A stretch of DNA of 64,000 nt from Microcoleus sp. bin48.metabat.b7b8b9.023 (GTDB taxonomy: Bacteria > Cyanobacteriota > Cyanobacteriia > Cyanobacteriales > Microcoleaceae), in assembly GCF_013299185.1 (NCBI RefSeq), contig NZ_JAAFKG010000017.1:47772-111771 (forward strand), in the 5' to 3' direction. This document shows positions 1 to 8,880 of the stretch, piece after piece (within the stretch, counting starts at the first letter, position 1; each line of letters starts with the position of its first letter). A program made the position numbers and the translations under genes. Under the pieces are notes generated by a model. It saw nothing but the letters and a program-made list of their open reading frames with translations. It was not told the DNA's origin and made no database searches.

Positions 1-86
1 TAACCCACGGATCGGTCGATCGCCCGAAAGCTGGCGTTGCTGGCTAATAGCGTTTAGGATATTCAGATACTTCAAGTCCGGACAAT

Positions 87-222
87 CTAGGATATATCCC
101 GACATAGCGTGTTGAATACCTGAGCATCCAACCCGGCAATATCTCGCAATGATTTGAGGAAAATCCCCAAAGCGCCGTTCCAATCTCTCTGGAGTAGCTT
201 GCCTATTTTACTTAATCCAATT
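87..222 (-). pseudogene. TnpB-like C-terminal remnant
   Basis: On the minus strand a short open stretch of about 45 codons ends at 87. It contains RDWNGALGIFLKSL, which resembles the region just after the zinc finger near the C-terminus of IS200/IS605-family TnpB proteins (typical form RDxNGARGIxLRAL). The frame is closed by a stop upstream, and no zinc-finger cysteines or RuvC motifs can be read in continuity, so only a decayed tail remains. The call rests on one short motif. The rest of 1-512 shows no supportable gene. Confidence 0.35.
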
Positions 223-512
223 ACCTAACGGACTGATCCGCCATATTTTCGGTAATTTTGAGCTTGACCGCACTCTTATTGGACGAAAGCCACATTCCTT
301 GGGGCTGCGGGTCTTTGTGTCCAAAATAGTTTGGCTAGCGTGGAGTTGCGGGTCTGTTACCATATTAGCTGCAAGCAAAAGACTGGTTTGTGAATTGGGA
401 CTTTGAACTTAAGAACTTTTATGGTTGCATAGATCTGGTTAAATCGCAGACGCCCCTAGGCGATGGGTTGATTCTTAGAAAATAGTAGATTTTAAGTTGG
501 GATAGTTGAATT

Positions 513-1448
513 ATGGAAAAAGCAAACAAGGGTCGCGGGTTGATTACTGTCGTGGTAGTGCTTGCGCTCATCGCTTTTGTGGGATTTTCTCTGGTTCCAA
601 TTTTGGACAGTATTCTCAAGGGCAATCAAGCGCAAAGTCGATCGACTCCAACGCCAACTCAGACAGCCGCATCTAACGATAAGCAATCGCAGTTGCTGCA
701 AGATCAGGTGAGGGGGTATGAATTGGTTTTGCAGCGGGAACCTGACAATGTAACGGCTTTGCGGGGACTTTTGCAGGTACGGCTGGAGTTGATCGGACAA
801 GGAGTGGGGGCGATCAAGGATGTGGTGCCGACTTTGGAAAAGTTGGCTAAACTGAATCCTGAAACTACGGAATACGGGATTTTGCTGGCTCAGGCTAAGG
901 AACGCACGGGCGATCGCGAAGGGGCTGCTGGGGCCTATCGATCGATTTTAGCGTCTAAGCCTGGGGAAATTAAGGCTTTGCAGGGGTTGGTGAATTTGCT
1001 GTTGGTGCAGCAACGGCCCGAAGCTGCGATCGGACTGCTGCAAGATACGCTGAAGGCTGCTCCGGCGCAGAATCAGGCGAAACCGGGAAGTATTGATGTC
1101 ACTTCGGTGCAGTTGATTTTGGGACAGGTTTATGCAGTGCAGAAGCGCTACCCAGAGGCGATCGCGATTTACGACGAATCGGCTAAGGCGAATCCAAAAG
1201 ATTTTCGTCCGATTTTAGCTCATGCGATCGTGTTGAAGGAACAGGGCAAAACAGACGAAGCAAAAACGCTGTTTGATAAAGCGACTGAGTTAGCTCCACC
1301 TAACTATAAAGACCAAATCAATCAGTTAGCTAGTGGCACTCCTTCGCCTTCTCCTGCGGCAGAAAAAGCGAGTCCAGACCCTGCTGCTTCTCCGAGTCCA
1401 CAACCGGCAGAGTCTCCCAGTCCAGAAGGTGCGCTACCGAAACCTTAA
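513..1448 (+). CDS. Membrane-anchored TPR protein
   Basis: A 311-residue protein with one N-terminal hydrophobic segment (about residues 10-32) after a short basic start, so it is probably anchored in the cytoplasmic or thylakoid membrane with the rest on one face. Residues about 60-265 are alanine- and leucine-rich helical repeats of TPR type, including motifs such as YPEAIAIYDESAKANPKD followed by GKTDEAKTLFDKATELAP. The last 40 residues are a low-complexity Pro/Ser tail. TPR proteins of this layout are common in cyanobacteria as assembly or scaffold factors; the partner cannot be read here. It stands alone, with a repeat array downstream. Confidence 0.8.
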   Translation: MEKANKGRGLITVVVVLALIAFVGFSLVPILDSILKGNQAQSRSTPTPTQTAASNDKQSQLLQDQVRGYELVLQREPDNVTALRGLLQVRLELIGQGVGAIKDVVPTLEKLAKLNPETTEYGILLAQAKERTGDREGAAGAYRSILASKPGEIKALQGLVNLLLVQQRPEAAIGLLQDTLKAAPAQNQAKPGSIDVTSVQLILGQVYAVQKRYPEAIAIYDESAKANPKDFRPILAHAIVLKEQGKTDEAKTLFDKATELAPPNYKDQINQLASGTPSPSPAAEKASPDPAASPSPQPAESPSPEGALPKP

Positions 1449-1582
1449 GGACATTTGTAGGGGCGGTACGAAGAGTTTCCGCCCCACGATTTTGAGTTAA
1501 AAACTTGATATTTTTAACTCAAAACTTCTTATTTTATTCGGAATTCTAAATTAGAGAGTATCGGCAAAAATAACGATTATAA

Positions 1583-1788
1583 GGTTTGTAGTGAGGACTT
1601 CAGTCCTTTGATTGGATGCGGACTAAAGTCCTCACTACGAACCTAGGATTATAAGGTTTGTAGTGAGGACTTCAGTCCTTTGATTGGATGCGGACTAAAG
1701 TCCTCACTACGAACCTAGGATTATAAGGTTTGTAGTGAGGACTTCAGTCCTTTGATTGGATGCGGACTAAAGTCCTCACTACGAACCT
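1583..1788. repeat. Palindromic repeat array, 3 copies of 72 bp
   Basis: Three near-identical 72-bp units start at 1583, 1655 and 1727. Each contains TAGTGAGGACTTCAGTCC and its inverted partner GGACTAAAGTCCTCACTA around a short loop, so each unit can fold as a long hairpin. The same palindrome recurs at 27921-28441, 44513-45321 and 55939-55997. This is a dispersed family, not a gene. Confidence 0.9.
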
Positions 1789-1830
1789 GGGACATGATAT
1801 TATAAATTAAGTCAGACCTCGGAGGGAATT

Positions 1831-2742
1831 ATGACCGAAAGCGTTGACCGCGTTGTTCTACCTCCTGCTTTTCCAGACCACACTCAATTACCAGAGTCGG
1901 ATGGTACTTTTGTGAAAAATTTCCAGGAGCATCCACAAAGTTTAATTTTAACAGATTCCATCGGCCCGATTTTGCAGCAGCGGCATCCTGACGGACAATA
2001 TGCGATCGGTCAAGACTGCGGCATTTATTGGCGAGAAACCGATCCACCGGAAAAAGGTGCAGAAGCTCCTGATTGGTTTTACGTTCCCAATCTACCTCCT
2101 AATTTAGACGGTCAAATTCGGCGTTCCTACGTGTTATGGCGCGAACACATAGCACCGTTAATCGCGTTGGAATTTGCTAGCGGAAATGGCGATGAAGAGC
2201 GGGATATTACTCCGTTGTCTCGCACCGAAGAAGGGGTAATCACCAAACCTGGCAAGTTTTGGGCCTACGAGCGGGTGATGCGAATTCCCTATTACGGCAT
2301 CTATGAAATTAATAGCGGCAGATTAGCAGTTTATCGGTTGATTGACGGATATTATCAACTCTTGGAACTGAATGAACGGGGTCATTTTGCGATCGCACCT
2401 TTAGGCGTAGAATTGGGACTTTGGCAAGGAAGTTATCAGAATCAAACTATGCTGTGGCTGCGCTGGTGGGATGAGGAAGGTAATTTGCTGTTGATTGGCG
2501 ATGAAAGAGCCGAATTGGAGAGATTGCGAGGGGAACAACAGCGGGAAATAGCCGAACAAGAAAGATTGCGGGCAGAACAAGAAAGATTGCGGGCTGACAG
2601 TGCACAGCAGGCACAACAAGCTGAATTTCAGGCAAGAAGGGCTGCAATTCCCCGGTTGTTGGGAATGGGCTTGAGTGCCGAACAGGTGGCGGAGGCGTTA
2701 GGTTTATCGGTGGAGGAAGTTAGGGAGGATGGTGGAGAGTGA
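1831..2742 (+). CDS. Uma2 family (DUF820) nuclease-like protein with C-terminal coiled coil
   Basis: A 303-residue protein. The first 210 residues follow the Uma2/DUF820 fold, a PD-(D/E)xK nuclease family greatly expanded in cyanobacteria: EAPDWFYVPN, then LIALEFASGN, then FWAYERVMRIPYYGIYEI. Residues about 225-270 are a Glu/Arg/Gln-rich coiled coil with an ERLRAEQ-type repeat, and the end (GMGLSAEQVAEALGLSVEEV) looks like a small helix-turn-helix-like motif often found on longer Uma2 proteins. The ATG is preceded by CGGAGGGAATT, a good ribosome binding site. The biological role of the family is not settled, and the nuclease assignment is by fold. Confidence 0.8.
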   Translation: MTESVDRVVLPPAFPDHTQLPESDGTFVKNFQEHPQSLILTDSIGPILQQRHPDGQYAIGQDCGIYWRETDPPEKGAEAPDWFYVPNLPPNLDGQIRRSYVLWREHIAPLIALEFASGNGDEERDITPLSRTEEGVITKPGKFWAYERVMRIPYYGIYEINSGRLAVYRLIDGYYQLLELNERGHFAIAPLGVELGLWQGSYQNQTMLWLRWWDEEGNLLLIGDERAELERLRGEQQREIAEQERLRAEQERLRADSAQQAQQAEFQARRAAIPRLLGMGLSAEQVAEALGLSVEEVREDGGE

Positions 2743-2827
2743 GATAGTGAGAGGGAAATTGGGAAAAGGGCGATTATAAAGTTAACTTTACCCTCTAGAA
2801 TATTCTCAAATCTCAACTGTCTGCTTC

Positions 2828-3154
2828 TCAGCTTTTGGAAGAAGTAATAGCCAGTGCCACATCCTCACGAGTTGCTCCCATCGCTAGCATTGTCCTTACC
2901 ATCAAATCAAGAGAAACAGACGGATCGCCTGCTTCAATTTTAGCTACCCGTGACTGACTAGACTTGATTTTCTTAGCTAAACTTTCTTGAGAAAGGTTTT
3001 GACTGATGCGAAGCTGCTTCAAGCGTTTAATTAGAGACAGCTTCATCTCAATAAAAGCAATTTCTTCGGCTGAAAGTTCTAGAAAGTCTGCGGCATCTCC
3101 CACCCGCCAACCTGCTGCTTCTAAACGTTGACGTTTAATGGCATCCATTGTCAA
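2828..3154 (-). CDS. XRE-family antitoxin (HigA-like)
   Basis: A 108-residue protein with a helix-turn-helix of the XRE/Cro type at about residues 42-98 (IKRLKQLRISQNLSQESLAKK, then SSQSRVAKIEAGDPSVSLD). It lies downstream of a RelE/HigB-like gene on the same strand, the toxin-first order typical of higBA modules. In such pairs the antitoxin binds the toxin and represses the shared promoter. The alternative start at residue 3 (Met) is equally possible. The gap to the toxin gene is unusually long (107 bp) and holds a small hairpin. Confidence 0.8.
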   Translation of the reverse strand: MTMDAIKRQRLEAAGWRVGDAADFLELSAEEIAFIEMKLSLIKRLKQLRISQNLSQESLAKKIKSSQSRVAKIEAGDPSVSLDLMVRTMLAMGATREDVALAITSSKS

Positions 3155-3223
3155 TATTACCTCTTGTAATTATATGAATTGCACAGACCAAGGATTGTGA
3201 ATAGTGAATTGTCCAAGTTGTAA

Positions 3224-3240
3224 GGTGGGCAATACCCACC
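3224..3240. repeat. Small inverted repeat between toxin and antitoxin genes
   Basis: GGTGGG and CCCACC flank a 5-base loop. It falls between the two genes of the pair. A similar, longer GGTGGGCA-type palindrome follows argG at 62821-62847, so this may be a dispersed motif, an attenuator, or both. Confidence 0.5.
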
Positions 3241-3261
3241 CTAATGAAAGTCCCGAAATAA

Positions 3262-3618
3262 CTAGGTTTCTCCTGAGCTTAGATCGTACAATTTCAGTCG
3301 TCTTTGACAGTTTTCGATCGCGCGCTTGGGTGTTTTCTGGGTAGTTTTTTGAAACACATCTGCAATGACAATAGCATCTGAGTCAATCCGGTAAATAATC
3401 CGCCACTGTTTATCGGCTTCACTATCATCGATCCGCAATTCGTGGCAGTGAGGGCCGATGTTTGGCATAGGTCGAGAGACAGGCATCGCTAAAATTTCTC
3501 CATTTTGTAACATCCTTAGTAACATCCCTGCCTCGATTCGCGCTGAGGCGGAAAAAGGAGGAGTTTTGACCTCGCCTCTTAGCCAAACAACATCCTTTTT
3601 CTCGTCTTGGGATTGCAT
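3262..3618 (-). CDS. RelE/HigB-like toxin (Gp49-like family)
   Basis: A 118-residue protein with the core of the phage-Gp49-like/HigB family: WLRGEVKTPPFSASARIEAGMLLRML, then MPNIGPHCHELRI, then WRIIYRIDSDAIVIADVFQKTTQKTP. Toxins of this family are usually ribosome-dependent mRNA interferases; activity is inferred. The HELR segment and the C-terminal hydrophobic strand followed by KTxxTP are the family signature. The gene precedes the XRE antitoxin at 2828-3154 on the same strand, which supports a toxin-antitoxin module. Confidence 0.8.
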   Translation of the reverse strand: MQSQDEKKDVVWLRGEVKTPPFSASARIEAGMLLRMLQNGEILAMPVSRPMPNIGPHCHELRIDDSEADKQWRIIYRIDSDAIVIADVFQKTTQKTPKRAIENCQRRLKLYDLSSGET

Positions 3619-3760
3619 AAATTAAGTAAAGTCCAGTCATAAAGTTTACAATAATATGTCGTATCTGACATAATTATAGCCCAATATGACTAAAAGTGGT
3701 ACAAAAGACTAAAGATTGTCTAATTTAGTCTCAGGCAGAGCGATCGACCGATTGGTTTTT

Positions 3761-3780
3761 TTGTGTACGAACGTACACAA
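3761..3780. promoter_or_regulatory. Perfect 20-bp palindrome, candidate operator
   Basis: TTGTGTACGAACGTACACAA has 9-bp arms around AA. It lies about 140 bp upstream of the toxin start and about 190 bp beyond the end of sdhA, in a 348-bp stretch that otherwise shows no gene. The GTAC-N4-GTAC core recalls LexA-like operators, but no regulator can be assigned from sequence alone. Confidence 0.45.
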
Positions 3781-3921
3781 TTCCTCACTCGAATAAAATC
3801 TTTTTAGGTCTGGTCACTGACCTAGGAGGGTTGCGAATAGGTCTAGGAACTATATCAGACAAGGGTTGCAGCCCGTATACTCTGTTGATAAAATGGTACG
3901 TTCTCAATTCCAAAGGTTTTC

Positions 3922-3950
3922 CTTGTTCCCAAGCCCAGCACGGGAACAAG
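3922..3950 (-). terminator. Hairpin downstream of sdhA
   Basis: CTTGTTCCC and GGGAACAAG form a 9-bp stem with an 11-nt loop 17 bp after the sdhA stop. There is no T-run, so it may be a dispersed hairpin or an RNA-stabilising stem rather than a true intrinsic terminator. Confidence 0.4.
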
Positions 3951-3966
3951 AATGTCACACTAGCTT

Positions 3967-5694
3967 CTAATACTTCCTCTCCTGCGGCTCAAACATCGTA
4001 ATCGCCACCGGCATATAAGCCAAATCAATTCCCGCAGGCGAATAATACGCCAGCGTATGCTTCAAGAAATTGCCGTCATCCCGCTGCGGAAAATCTTCCC
4101 GCGAATGAGCTCCCCGACTTTCCTGGCGGTTCAAAGCCGAAGTTAAAATCATTCTCCCCACAATTATCAAACTCCGCAATTCCAAAGCTTCCACAATTTC
4201 CGTATTCCAAGACTTACCCTTGTCGTCCAAGTAAACTTCTTGATATTGTTTTTCCAATTCCTCCAATTTATGCAAACCTTCCTGCATCAATTCGGCGCTA
4301 CGAAATACTCCACAATACTCGGTCATCGTATCTTGGAACTTTTGCCGAATTTGATTGATTCGGTATTGTCCGGGACGGTCTACAAGTGCTTGAATTTGCT
4401 CTTGGGTTTCCTGAATATAACGCTGTTCGTCTACTGCGGGTAACTTGCGATTTTGGACAAATTGTGCTATGGTTGCGCCAGTAACTTTGCCGTAAACTAC
4501 GCATTCCAAAAGCGAATTGCTGCCCAAACGGTTAGCGCCGTGAACAGAGACGCAAGCTGCTTCGCCGGCCGCAAAGAAACCGTCCACCAAACTGTCAGCA
4601 CTGCTGCGAACTTGTCCGCCAATATTAGTTGGAATTCCCCCCATTGAATAGTGAGCCGTAGGACGCACTGGCATCGGCTGGTCTACGGCATCAATTCCTA
4701 GTAAACGGTGCGCTTCTTCCCAAGCAAAAGGTATTTTGGTCATGATTTTTTCCCGTCCCATGTGCCGCAAATCAAGGTAGATAAATGGGCCGCCTGCACT
4801 ACCATCGAGATTAATTCCTCTACCTGCACGAATTTCTAAGGAAATCGATCGCGATGTAATGTCCCTGGGCGCCAATTCCATCCGCGACGGGGCATAATTC
4901 GCCATAAATCGATCGCCCTCGGAATTAATCAAATAAGCCCCTTCACCCCGCACAGCTTCTGAAATCAACACTCCCACCGGATACAAACCCGTCGGGTGAA
5001 ACTGCACAAACTCCATATCTTCCAGTGGCAACCCTGCCATCGCCGCCATCGCCAAACCGTCTCCAGTCGAGGCGTAATCGTTCGAGGTAGTGTTGTAAAC
5101 TCGGCCGTAACCCCCCGTAGCAAACATCACCGCCTTCGCGCGCACGACGGCAATTTCGCCGTCTATTAGGTTAAACATAACTACGCCCTTGGCTTGGCCT
5201 GCTTCCAAAATCAGGCGGGTGACATACCACTCTTGATAGATGTGAACTCCGTAACGGCGGAGATTGTTGACTAATTCGTGGAGGATGGCGTGACCGGTTT
5301 TGTCGGCGGCGTAGCAGGTGCGGCGGTGGGAATGTCCGCCAAAAGCGCGCTGGGCAATTCTGCCGTCACTTAGGCGCGAGAAGAGGACTCCCATGTGTTC
5401 TAAATCGATGATGACACCGGGCGCTTCGCGGGTGAGGATTTCTACGGCGTCTTGGTCGGCTAAATAGTCTGAACCTTTTACTGTGTCAAAGGCGTGGGCT
5501 TTCCAACTGTCATCTGGATCGACATTTTGGAGGCTGGAGGCCATGCCGCCTTGGGCGGCGACAGAGTGCGATCGAATCGGGTGAGTTTTGGCAACAACAG
5601 CTACCTTTAAACTGGGGTCAGTCCGGGCAATTTCTACGGCTGCGCGGCAACCTGCTAAACCGCCGCCAACTATTATCACGTCGTGTTCTAGCAT
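3967..5694 (-). CDS. sdhA: Succinate dehydrogenase/fumarate reductase flavoprotein subunit
   Basis: A 575-residue FAD enzyme oxidising succinate to fumarate and feeding electrons to the membrane quinone pool through an iron-sulfur partner, which is not next to it here. The start at 5694 ([15 protein letters not shown]) puts the dinucleotide-binding GGGLAG at residues 10-15; an upstream in-frame Met at 5790 would add 32 residues unlike the family. Visible family motifs are the [17 protein letters not shown] region (covalent-FAD histidine area), [12 protein letters not shown], the active-site stretch [11 protein letters not shown], and [15 protein letters not shown]. Length and motifs are complete. 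Cyanobacterial sdhA is usually unlinked from sdhB, as seen here. Confidence 0.93.
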   Translation of the reverse strand: MLEHDVIIVGGGLAGCRAAVEIARTDPSLKVAVVAKTHPIRSHSVAAQGGMASSLQNVDPDDSWKAHAFDTVKGSDYLADQDAVEILTREAPGVIIDLEHMGVLFSRLSDGRIAQRAFGGHSHRRTCYAADKTGHAILHELVNNLRRYGVHIYQEWYVTRLILEAGQAKGVVMFNLIDGEIAVVRAKAVMFATGGYGRVYNTTSNDYASTGDGLAMAAMAGLPLEDMEFVQFHPTGLYPVGVLISEAVRGEGAYLINSEGDRFMANYAPSRMELAPRDITSRSISLEIRAGRGINLDGSAGGPFIYLDLRHMGREKIMTKIPFAWEEAHRLLGIDAVDQPMPVRPTAHYSMGGIPTNIGGQVRSSADSLVDGFFAAGEAACVSVHGANRLGSNSLLECVVYGKVTGATIAQFVQNRKLPAVDEQRYIQETQEQIQALVDRPGQYRINQIRQKFQDTMTEYCGVFRSAELMQEGLHKLEELEKQYQEVYLDDKGKSWNTEIVEALELRSLIIVGRMILTSALNRQESRGAHSREDFPQRDDGNFLKHTLAYYSPAGIDLAYMPVAITMFEPQERKY

Positions 5695-5822
5695 TTTTTG
5701 AATTATTTTGAGTGTTCTCCTCAACTTATCGTGACGCAAAAAAAAACTTCCTACCAAAACATCGGGAAGTTTCTTAACTTTTGATTTCAATCGAAAATCA
5801 AAGTCTAAAATTTCAAATTGGA

Positions 5823-6137
5823 CTAGCCGACGCTTTCGACAGACCTCTGATGGGACTGATTTCCCGTTGCAGAAGGTTGATCTTCGGTGGCGGGGTCTAC
5901 AGAAAGCACTTCTATGTTATTGAGTAGAGTTGTCACGAAAGCAAAGAGCAAGAATGGCAGAGACAGCACTAAAATCAAGCCAACTGTCGCCAAGGCGTAG
6001 ATTTGGCGGGCGCTGCTCCAGAGGGCGAGTGCGGACGCTAGACTCAGGAAGATGACTATCAGCCAAACAATGATTTGACCGTAAATGTCGCCAAAGGTGA
6101 GGGTACATTTAAGGCGATAGTTTTGAATGTTATCCAT
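5823..6137 (-). CDS. Conserved small membrane protein, two TM segments
   Basis: A 104-residue protein with two hydrophobic helices (about residues 21-41 and 48-70) and a Ser/Gln-rich soluble tail. The N-terminal segment is [22 protein letters not shown] do not recognise a named family, and no catalytic residues are evident. It is upstream of and co-oriented with sdhA, with 128 bp between the genes, so co-transcription is possible. A membrane role next to a quinone-linked dehydrogenase is only a guess. Confidence 0.6.
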   Translation of the reverse strand: MDNIQNYRLKCTLTFGDIYGQIIVWLIVIFLSLASALALWSSARQIYALATVGLILVLSLPFLLFAFVTTLLNNIEVLSVDPATEDQPSATGNQSHQRSVESVG

Positions 6138-6318
6138 TTGATGCCTCGGGAGATTGCTATTACGACTTGTCGAAAAATACTTTGACAGTCCGTCAATGCC
6201 GACTGTAAATTTTTAATTTTAGCTGCTGCAACTTGCTTTTTGCGTTGTTTTAAACATTTTTATAGAAGTTTGCAACAAGACTTTATACATTTGTGCTTCT
6301 GACTGGGAAATTTTACCG

Positions 6319-6540
6319 AAACCAGACTTAGGCACTTCGACAAAGAAACCGGGTTTTTTACTGTTTTGGCGCCTGTAACGAGTCTTTTCGCAAAAAACTC
6401 GGTTTCTGAACCCCCGTGCGTGAGGAATACGAAACCAGACTTAGGCACTTCGACAAAAAAAACCGGGTTTTTTACTGTTTTGGCGCCTGTAACGCGTATT
6501 TTCGCAAAAAACCCGGTTTCTGAACCCCCGTGCGTGCAGG
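6319..6540. repeat. Tandem duplication of about 112 bp containing GAAACCGGGTTT elements
   Basis: Two copies (about 6319-6430 and 6431-6540) of a block that begins GAAACCAGACTTAGGCACTT and ends in CCCCCGTGCGTG, about 95 percent identical by eye. Each carries an AAACCGGGTTTTTT half and a later GGTTTCTGAAC half, so each can form a hairpin. The AAGAAACCGGGTTTCT-type motif also occurs at about 13883, 13933 and 46839. The rest of 6138-6662 shows no gene. Confidence 0.8.
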
Positions 6541-6662
6541 ACTACGACAGAAAGGTACAAGGGGAAAGTCTACTTTTTGACCGATCGCGATTTTTGTAAA
6601 GTAATGTTAAGCTGCATGGGTATGGAATCAACCTTTATAGCGTTTTACCTGTGTTTTAGCCC

Positions 6663-7388
6663 ATGTCTTCCGATCGCACATTAATGATTTCGCGCTGTTT
6701 CCTGGCTGGTGTGGGAACGCAGATGTTTGTACACCACCAGCAGCGGATTCCGCAAGAAAGTCCGGTACTGGTGGTGAGCAATCACCGCAGTTTCTTAGAT
6801 CCTGTGGTGCTGACAGCGGGTTTGGGTCGATCGATCCGGTTTGCTTGTCATCACTACATGGGTCAAGTTCCAGTGATTCGGGAACTTGTCACGAGTTTTG
6901 GGGCTTTTCCTTTGGAAGCACCGGAGCACCGACAGCAACATTTTTTCGCTCAAGCGACGGCGCTGCTACAAGACAGGGAGATGGTGGGGGTGTTTCCTGA
7001 GGGTGCAGAACCGATGGTGAACTTTACTCAACCCAATACCATCGGGAAGTTTCAGCGGGGATTTGCTCATTTGGCTTTGCGGGCGCCGGTGCGGGATTTG
7101 GCGGTATTGCCGGTGGCGATTGCTTCGATGGAGGAAAAGTCGGTGCGATCGGGTTTACCGCTGAAGTTGCTGAGTTTGTTCGATCCTTCCGAACCGTTGT
7201 TCGATCGCGCTGGGTGGCATCCTGTGATAGTTTATCAACGAGTTAATATTTTAATCGGCCGCCCTTACTGGATTACAGTCGATCGACAGCAGCAGTATCG
7301 AGGCAAAAAAGCCAAAGCAGTTGTGGCTGAACTTACAGAGCACTGTCAGGGGGAAATTGCACAATTACTCGATCGAGGATGTTTGTAA
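6663..7388 (+). CDS. 1-acyl-glycerol-3-phosphate acyltransferase (PlsC/LPLAT family)
   Basis: A 241-residue acyltransferase of the LPLAT superfamily, expected to acylate lysophosphatidate or a related lipid at the membrane. The catalytic HX4D motif is NHRSFLD (His41, Asp46). The substrate-binding FPEG motif is GVFPEGAEP at about residues 117-125. The region VSNHRSFLDPVVL and the following GRSIRFACHHYMG are typical. Cyanobacteria carry several plsC paralogues, and which acceptor this one uses cannot be told. The coding region is followed directly by heptamer repeats. Confidence 0.85.
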   Translation: MSSDRTLMISRCFLAGVGTQMFVHHQQRIPQESPVLVVSNHRSFLDPVVLTAGLGRSIRFACHHYMGQVPVIRELVTSFGAFPLEAPEHRQQHFFAQATALLQDREMVGVFPEGAEPMVNFTQPNTIGKFQRGFAHLALRAPVRDLAVLPVAIASMEEKSVRSGLPLKLLSLFDPSEPLFDRAGWHPVIVYQRVNILIGRPYWITVDRQQQYRGKKAKAVVAELTEHCQGEIAQLLDRGCL

Positions 7389-7390
7389 AG

Positions 7391-7690
7391 AAGTCTGTTG
7401 ACTGTTGACTGTTGACTGTTGACTGTTGACTGTTGTCAAAACGAGCAATGAATTACCAACTACCAATTGCTACCCTTCGGCTTTGCGAGCAAGATTACCA
7501 ATTACCAATTACCAATTACCAATTACCAATTACCAATTACCAATTACCAATTACCAATTACCAATTACCAATTACCAATTACCAACTATAGCGGTTTTCA
7601 AGCGTGGTGATGTATGCCCCATGCCCTATGCCCCATGCCCCATGCCCCATGCCCCATGCCCCATGCCCCATGCCCAATTATTAATTACCA
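7391..7690. repeat. Short tandem heptanucleotide repeats (STRR)
   Basis: Three runs in a row: TGACTGT units (about 7393-7435), ACCAATT units (about 7496-7585, at least 12 copies) and CCCATGC units (about 7617-7674). Such 7-bp tandem repeats are a known feature of filamentous cyanobacterial genomes. The stretch can be read as an open frame, but it has only repeat-derived residues and I reject it as a gene. Confidence 0.9.
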
Positions 7691-7711
7691 ATTACCAGAT
7701 TAAGTTTAATC

Positions 7712-8527
7712 ATGGCAACTGCTAACAACAAGGTTCGTTTTCTGTGCCCGAAACCGCCAAAACCCGATCGCCCTTTATTTGTATTTCTGCCCGGTATGGA
7801 CGGGGGCGGTTTGCTGCTGCGATCGCAAATTCCTAAATTAGCTCCGCATTTCGACATTCGCTGCTTAGCGATACCGGCCGACGACATGGCTAGCTGGGAG
7901 GTACTGGTTAAGGAAACAATTGCCTTAATTGAAGCAGAAAAGAAAGGCAATCAGCGACCAGTTTATCTGTGCGGCGAGTCATTTGGAGGATGTTTAGCGA
8001 TAAAAGTTGTTTTAGAAGCTCCCCAATTGTGCGATCGACTAATTTTAGTTAATCCAGCTTCTTCATTCCGACAACAGCCTTGGGTGCAGTGGGGTTCTCA
8101 CCTGACTCAGTGGCTGCCGGCGAATCTTTATCCGCTATCGGTAATCGGTCTGTTGCCGATATTAGCATCCTTAGGAAAGATTGGGCGGGACGAGCGGCGA
8201 GCTTTGCTGGAAGCGATGCAAGCGGTACCGCAACACACGTCTGTGTGGAGATTGGCGTTAGTGCGATCGTTCAATGTTGATGAAAATCAGTTGCGTGCGA
8301 TCGAACAGCCGACGTTAGTAATTGCTAGCGGAGCCGATCGGCTGCTGCCTTCTATGGCAGAAGGGAAGCTTTTAGTCAAGGTAATTCCGAATGCTGAAAA
8401 GGTGATGCTGGCTAACAGCGGTCATGCTTGTTTGTTGGAAACTGATGTTGACCTTTACGCAATTATCCAAGCTCGCAATTTTTTGGCAGAATCCACAGAA
8501 AATCTGTCATTAGTTAGCAGTCATTAG
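7712..8527 (+). CDS. Alpha/beta hydrolase, plant phytyl-ester-synthase-like
   Basis: A 271-residue alpha/beta hydrolase. The oxyanion region is FLPGMDGGGLLL (about residues 25-34), the nucleophile elbow GESFGG puts the serine at 90, the acid is in ASGADRLLP, and the histidine is in NSGHACLLE near the C-terminus. The pattern LPGMDG followed by FDIRCLAIPADD is the one I associate with the hydrolase half of plant phytyl/fatty-acid ester synthases (PES/ELT) and their cyanobacterial relatives. No acyltransferase half follows in this chain, although the gene just upstream is a PlsC acyltransferase on the same strand. Substrate is inference. Confidence 0.75.
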   Translation: MATANNKVRFLCPKPPKPDRPLFVFLPGMDGGGLLLRSQIPKLAPHFDIRCLAIPADDMASWEVLVKETIALIEAEKKGNQRPVYLCGESFGGCLAIKVVLEAPQLCDRLILVNPASSFRQQPWVQWGSHLTQWLPANLYPLSVIGLLPILASLGKIGRDERRALLEAMQAVPQHTSVWRLALVRSFNVDENQLRAIEQPTLVIASGADRLLPSMAEGKLLVKVIPNAEKVMLANSGHACLLETDVDLYAIIQARNFLAESTENLSLVSSH

Positions 8528-8550
8528 TCAACAGTCAATAGTTATTAGTA

Positions 8551-8880
8551 TAGCCTTTCTCAGATAGATGAGGTATGACTGTAAATGGAGTTGTTAGGTG
8601 CATATCTTGCTATACAACAAATTCAAAGAGGGCTGAAGCCCAACAACATACCTCATCTTTTTGAGAAAGGCTATAGTAGGGTGTGTCGCGAGCGAAAATC
8701 CCTCAACAAAGAGCGAAAATCTCACTGGCGACGCACCGGAGACGATTGGCGATTGGTGACCTTCAGTTGGGAATGATATCAAGTCCGAGCGATCGCAATA
8801 TTTGGGCGCTTGGTGCGTCGCTACCAAATTGTTGATTTGCTCCACCTCTAGTCTGCTCTTCGTCACACCCTACAGCTAAT
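8551..8880. repeat. Composite inverted-repeat (MITE-like) region
   Basis: An outer inverted repeat is formed by TAGCCTTTCTCAGATAGATGAGGTATG near 8551 (given here only to mark the left arm) and CATACCTC...GAGAAAGGCTA ending near 8675. It encloses GGGCTGAAGCCCAACAAC. A second inverted pair follows: GTAGGGTGTGTC near 8678 and CACACCCTAC near 8865. Related copies occur at 48172-48410, 50643-50812 and 53450-53510. No gene is evident. Confidence 0.6.

Noticed and set aside
5695..5790. 32-codon N-terminal extension of sdhA
   Set aside because: The FAD-binding start [12 protein letters not shown] is the family N-terminus; the extension is basic and unlike any SdhA leader.
7426..7725. Open frame of 99 codons over the heptamer runs
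   Set aside because: Its residues come almost wholly from ACCAATT and CCCATGC repeats (LPITNYQ and APCPMPH periodicity); no independent coding signal.
8585..8776. Small frame in the gap after the hydrolase gene
   Set aside because: It lies inside inverted-repeat elements found elsewhere in non-coding DNA and has no recognisable motif.
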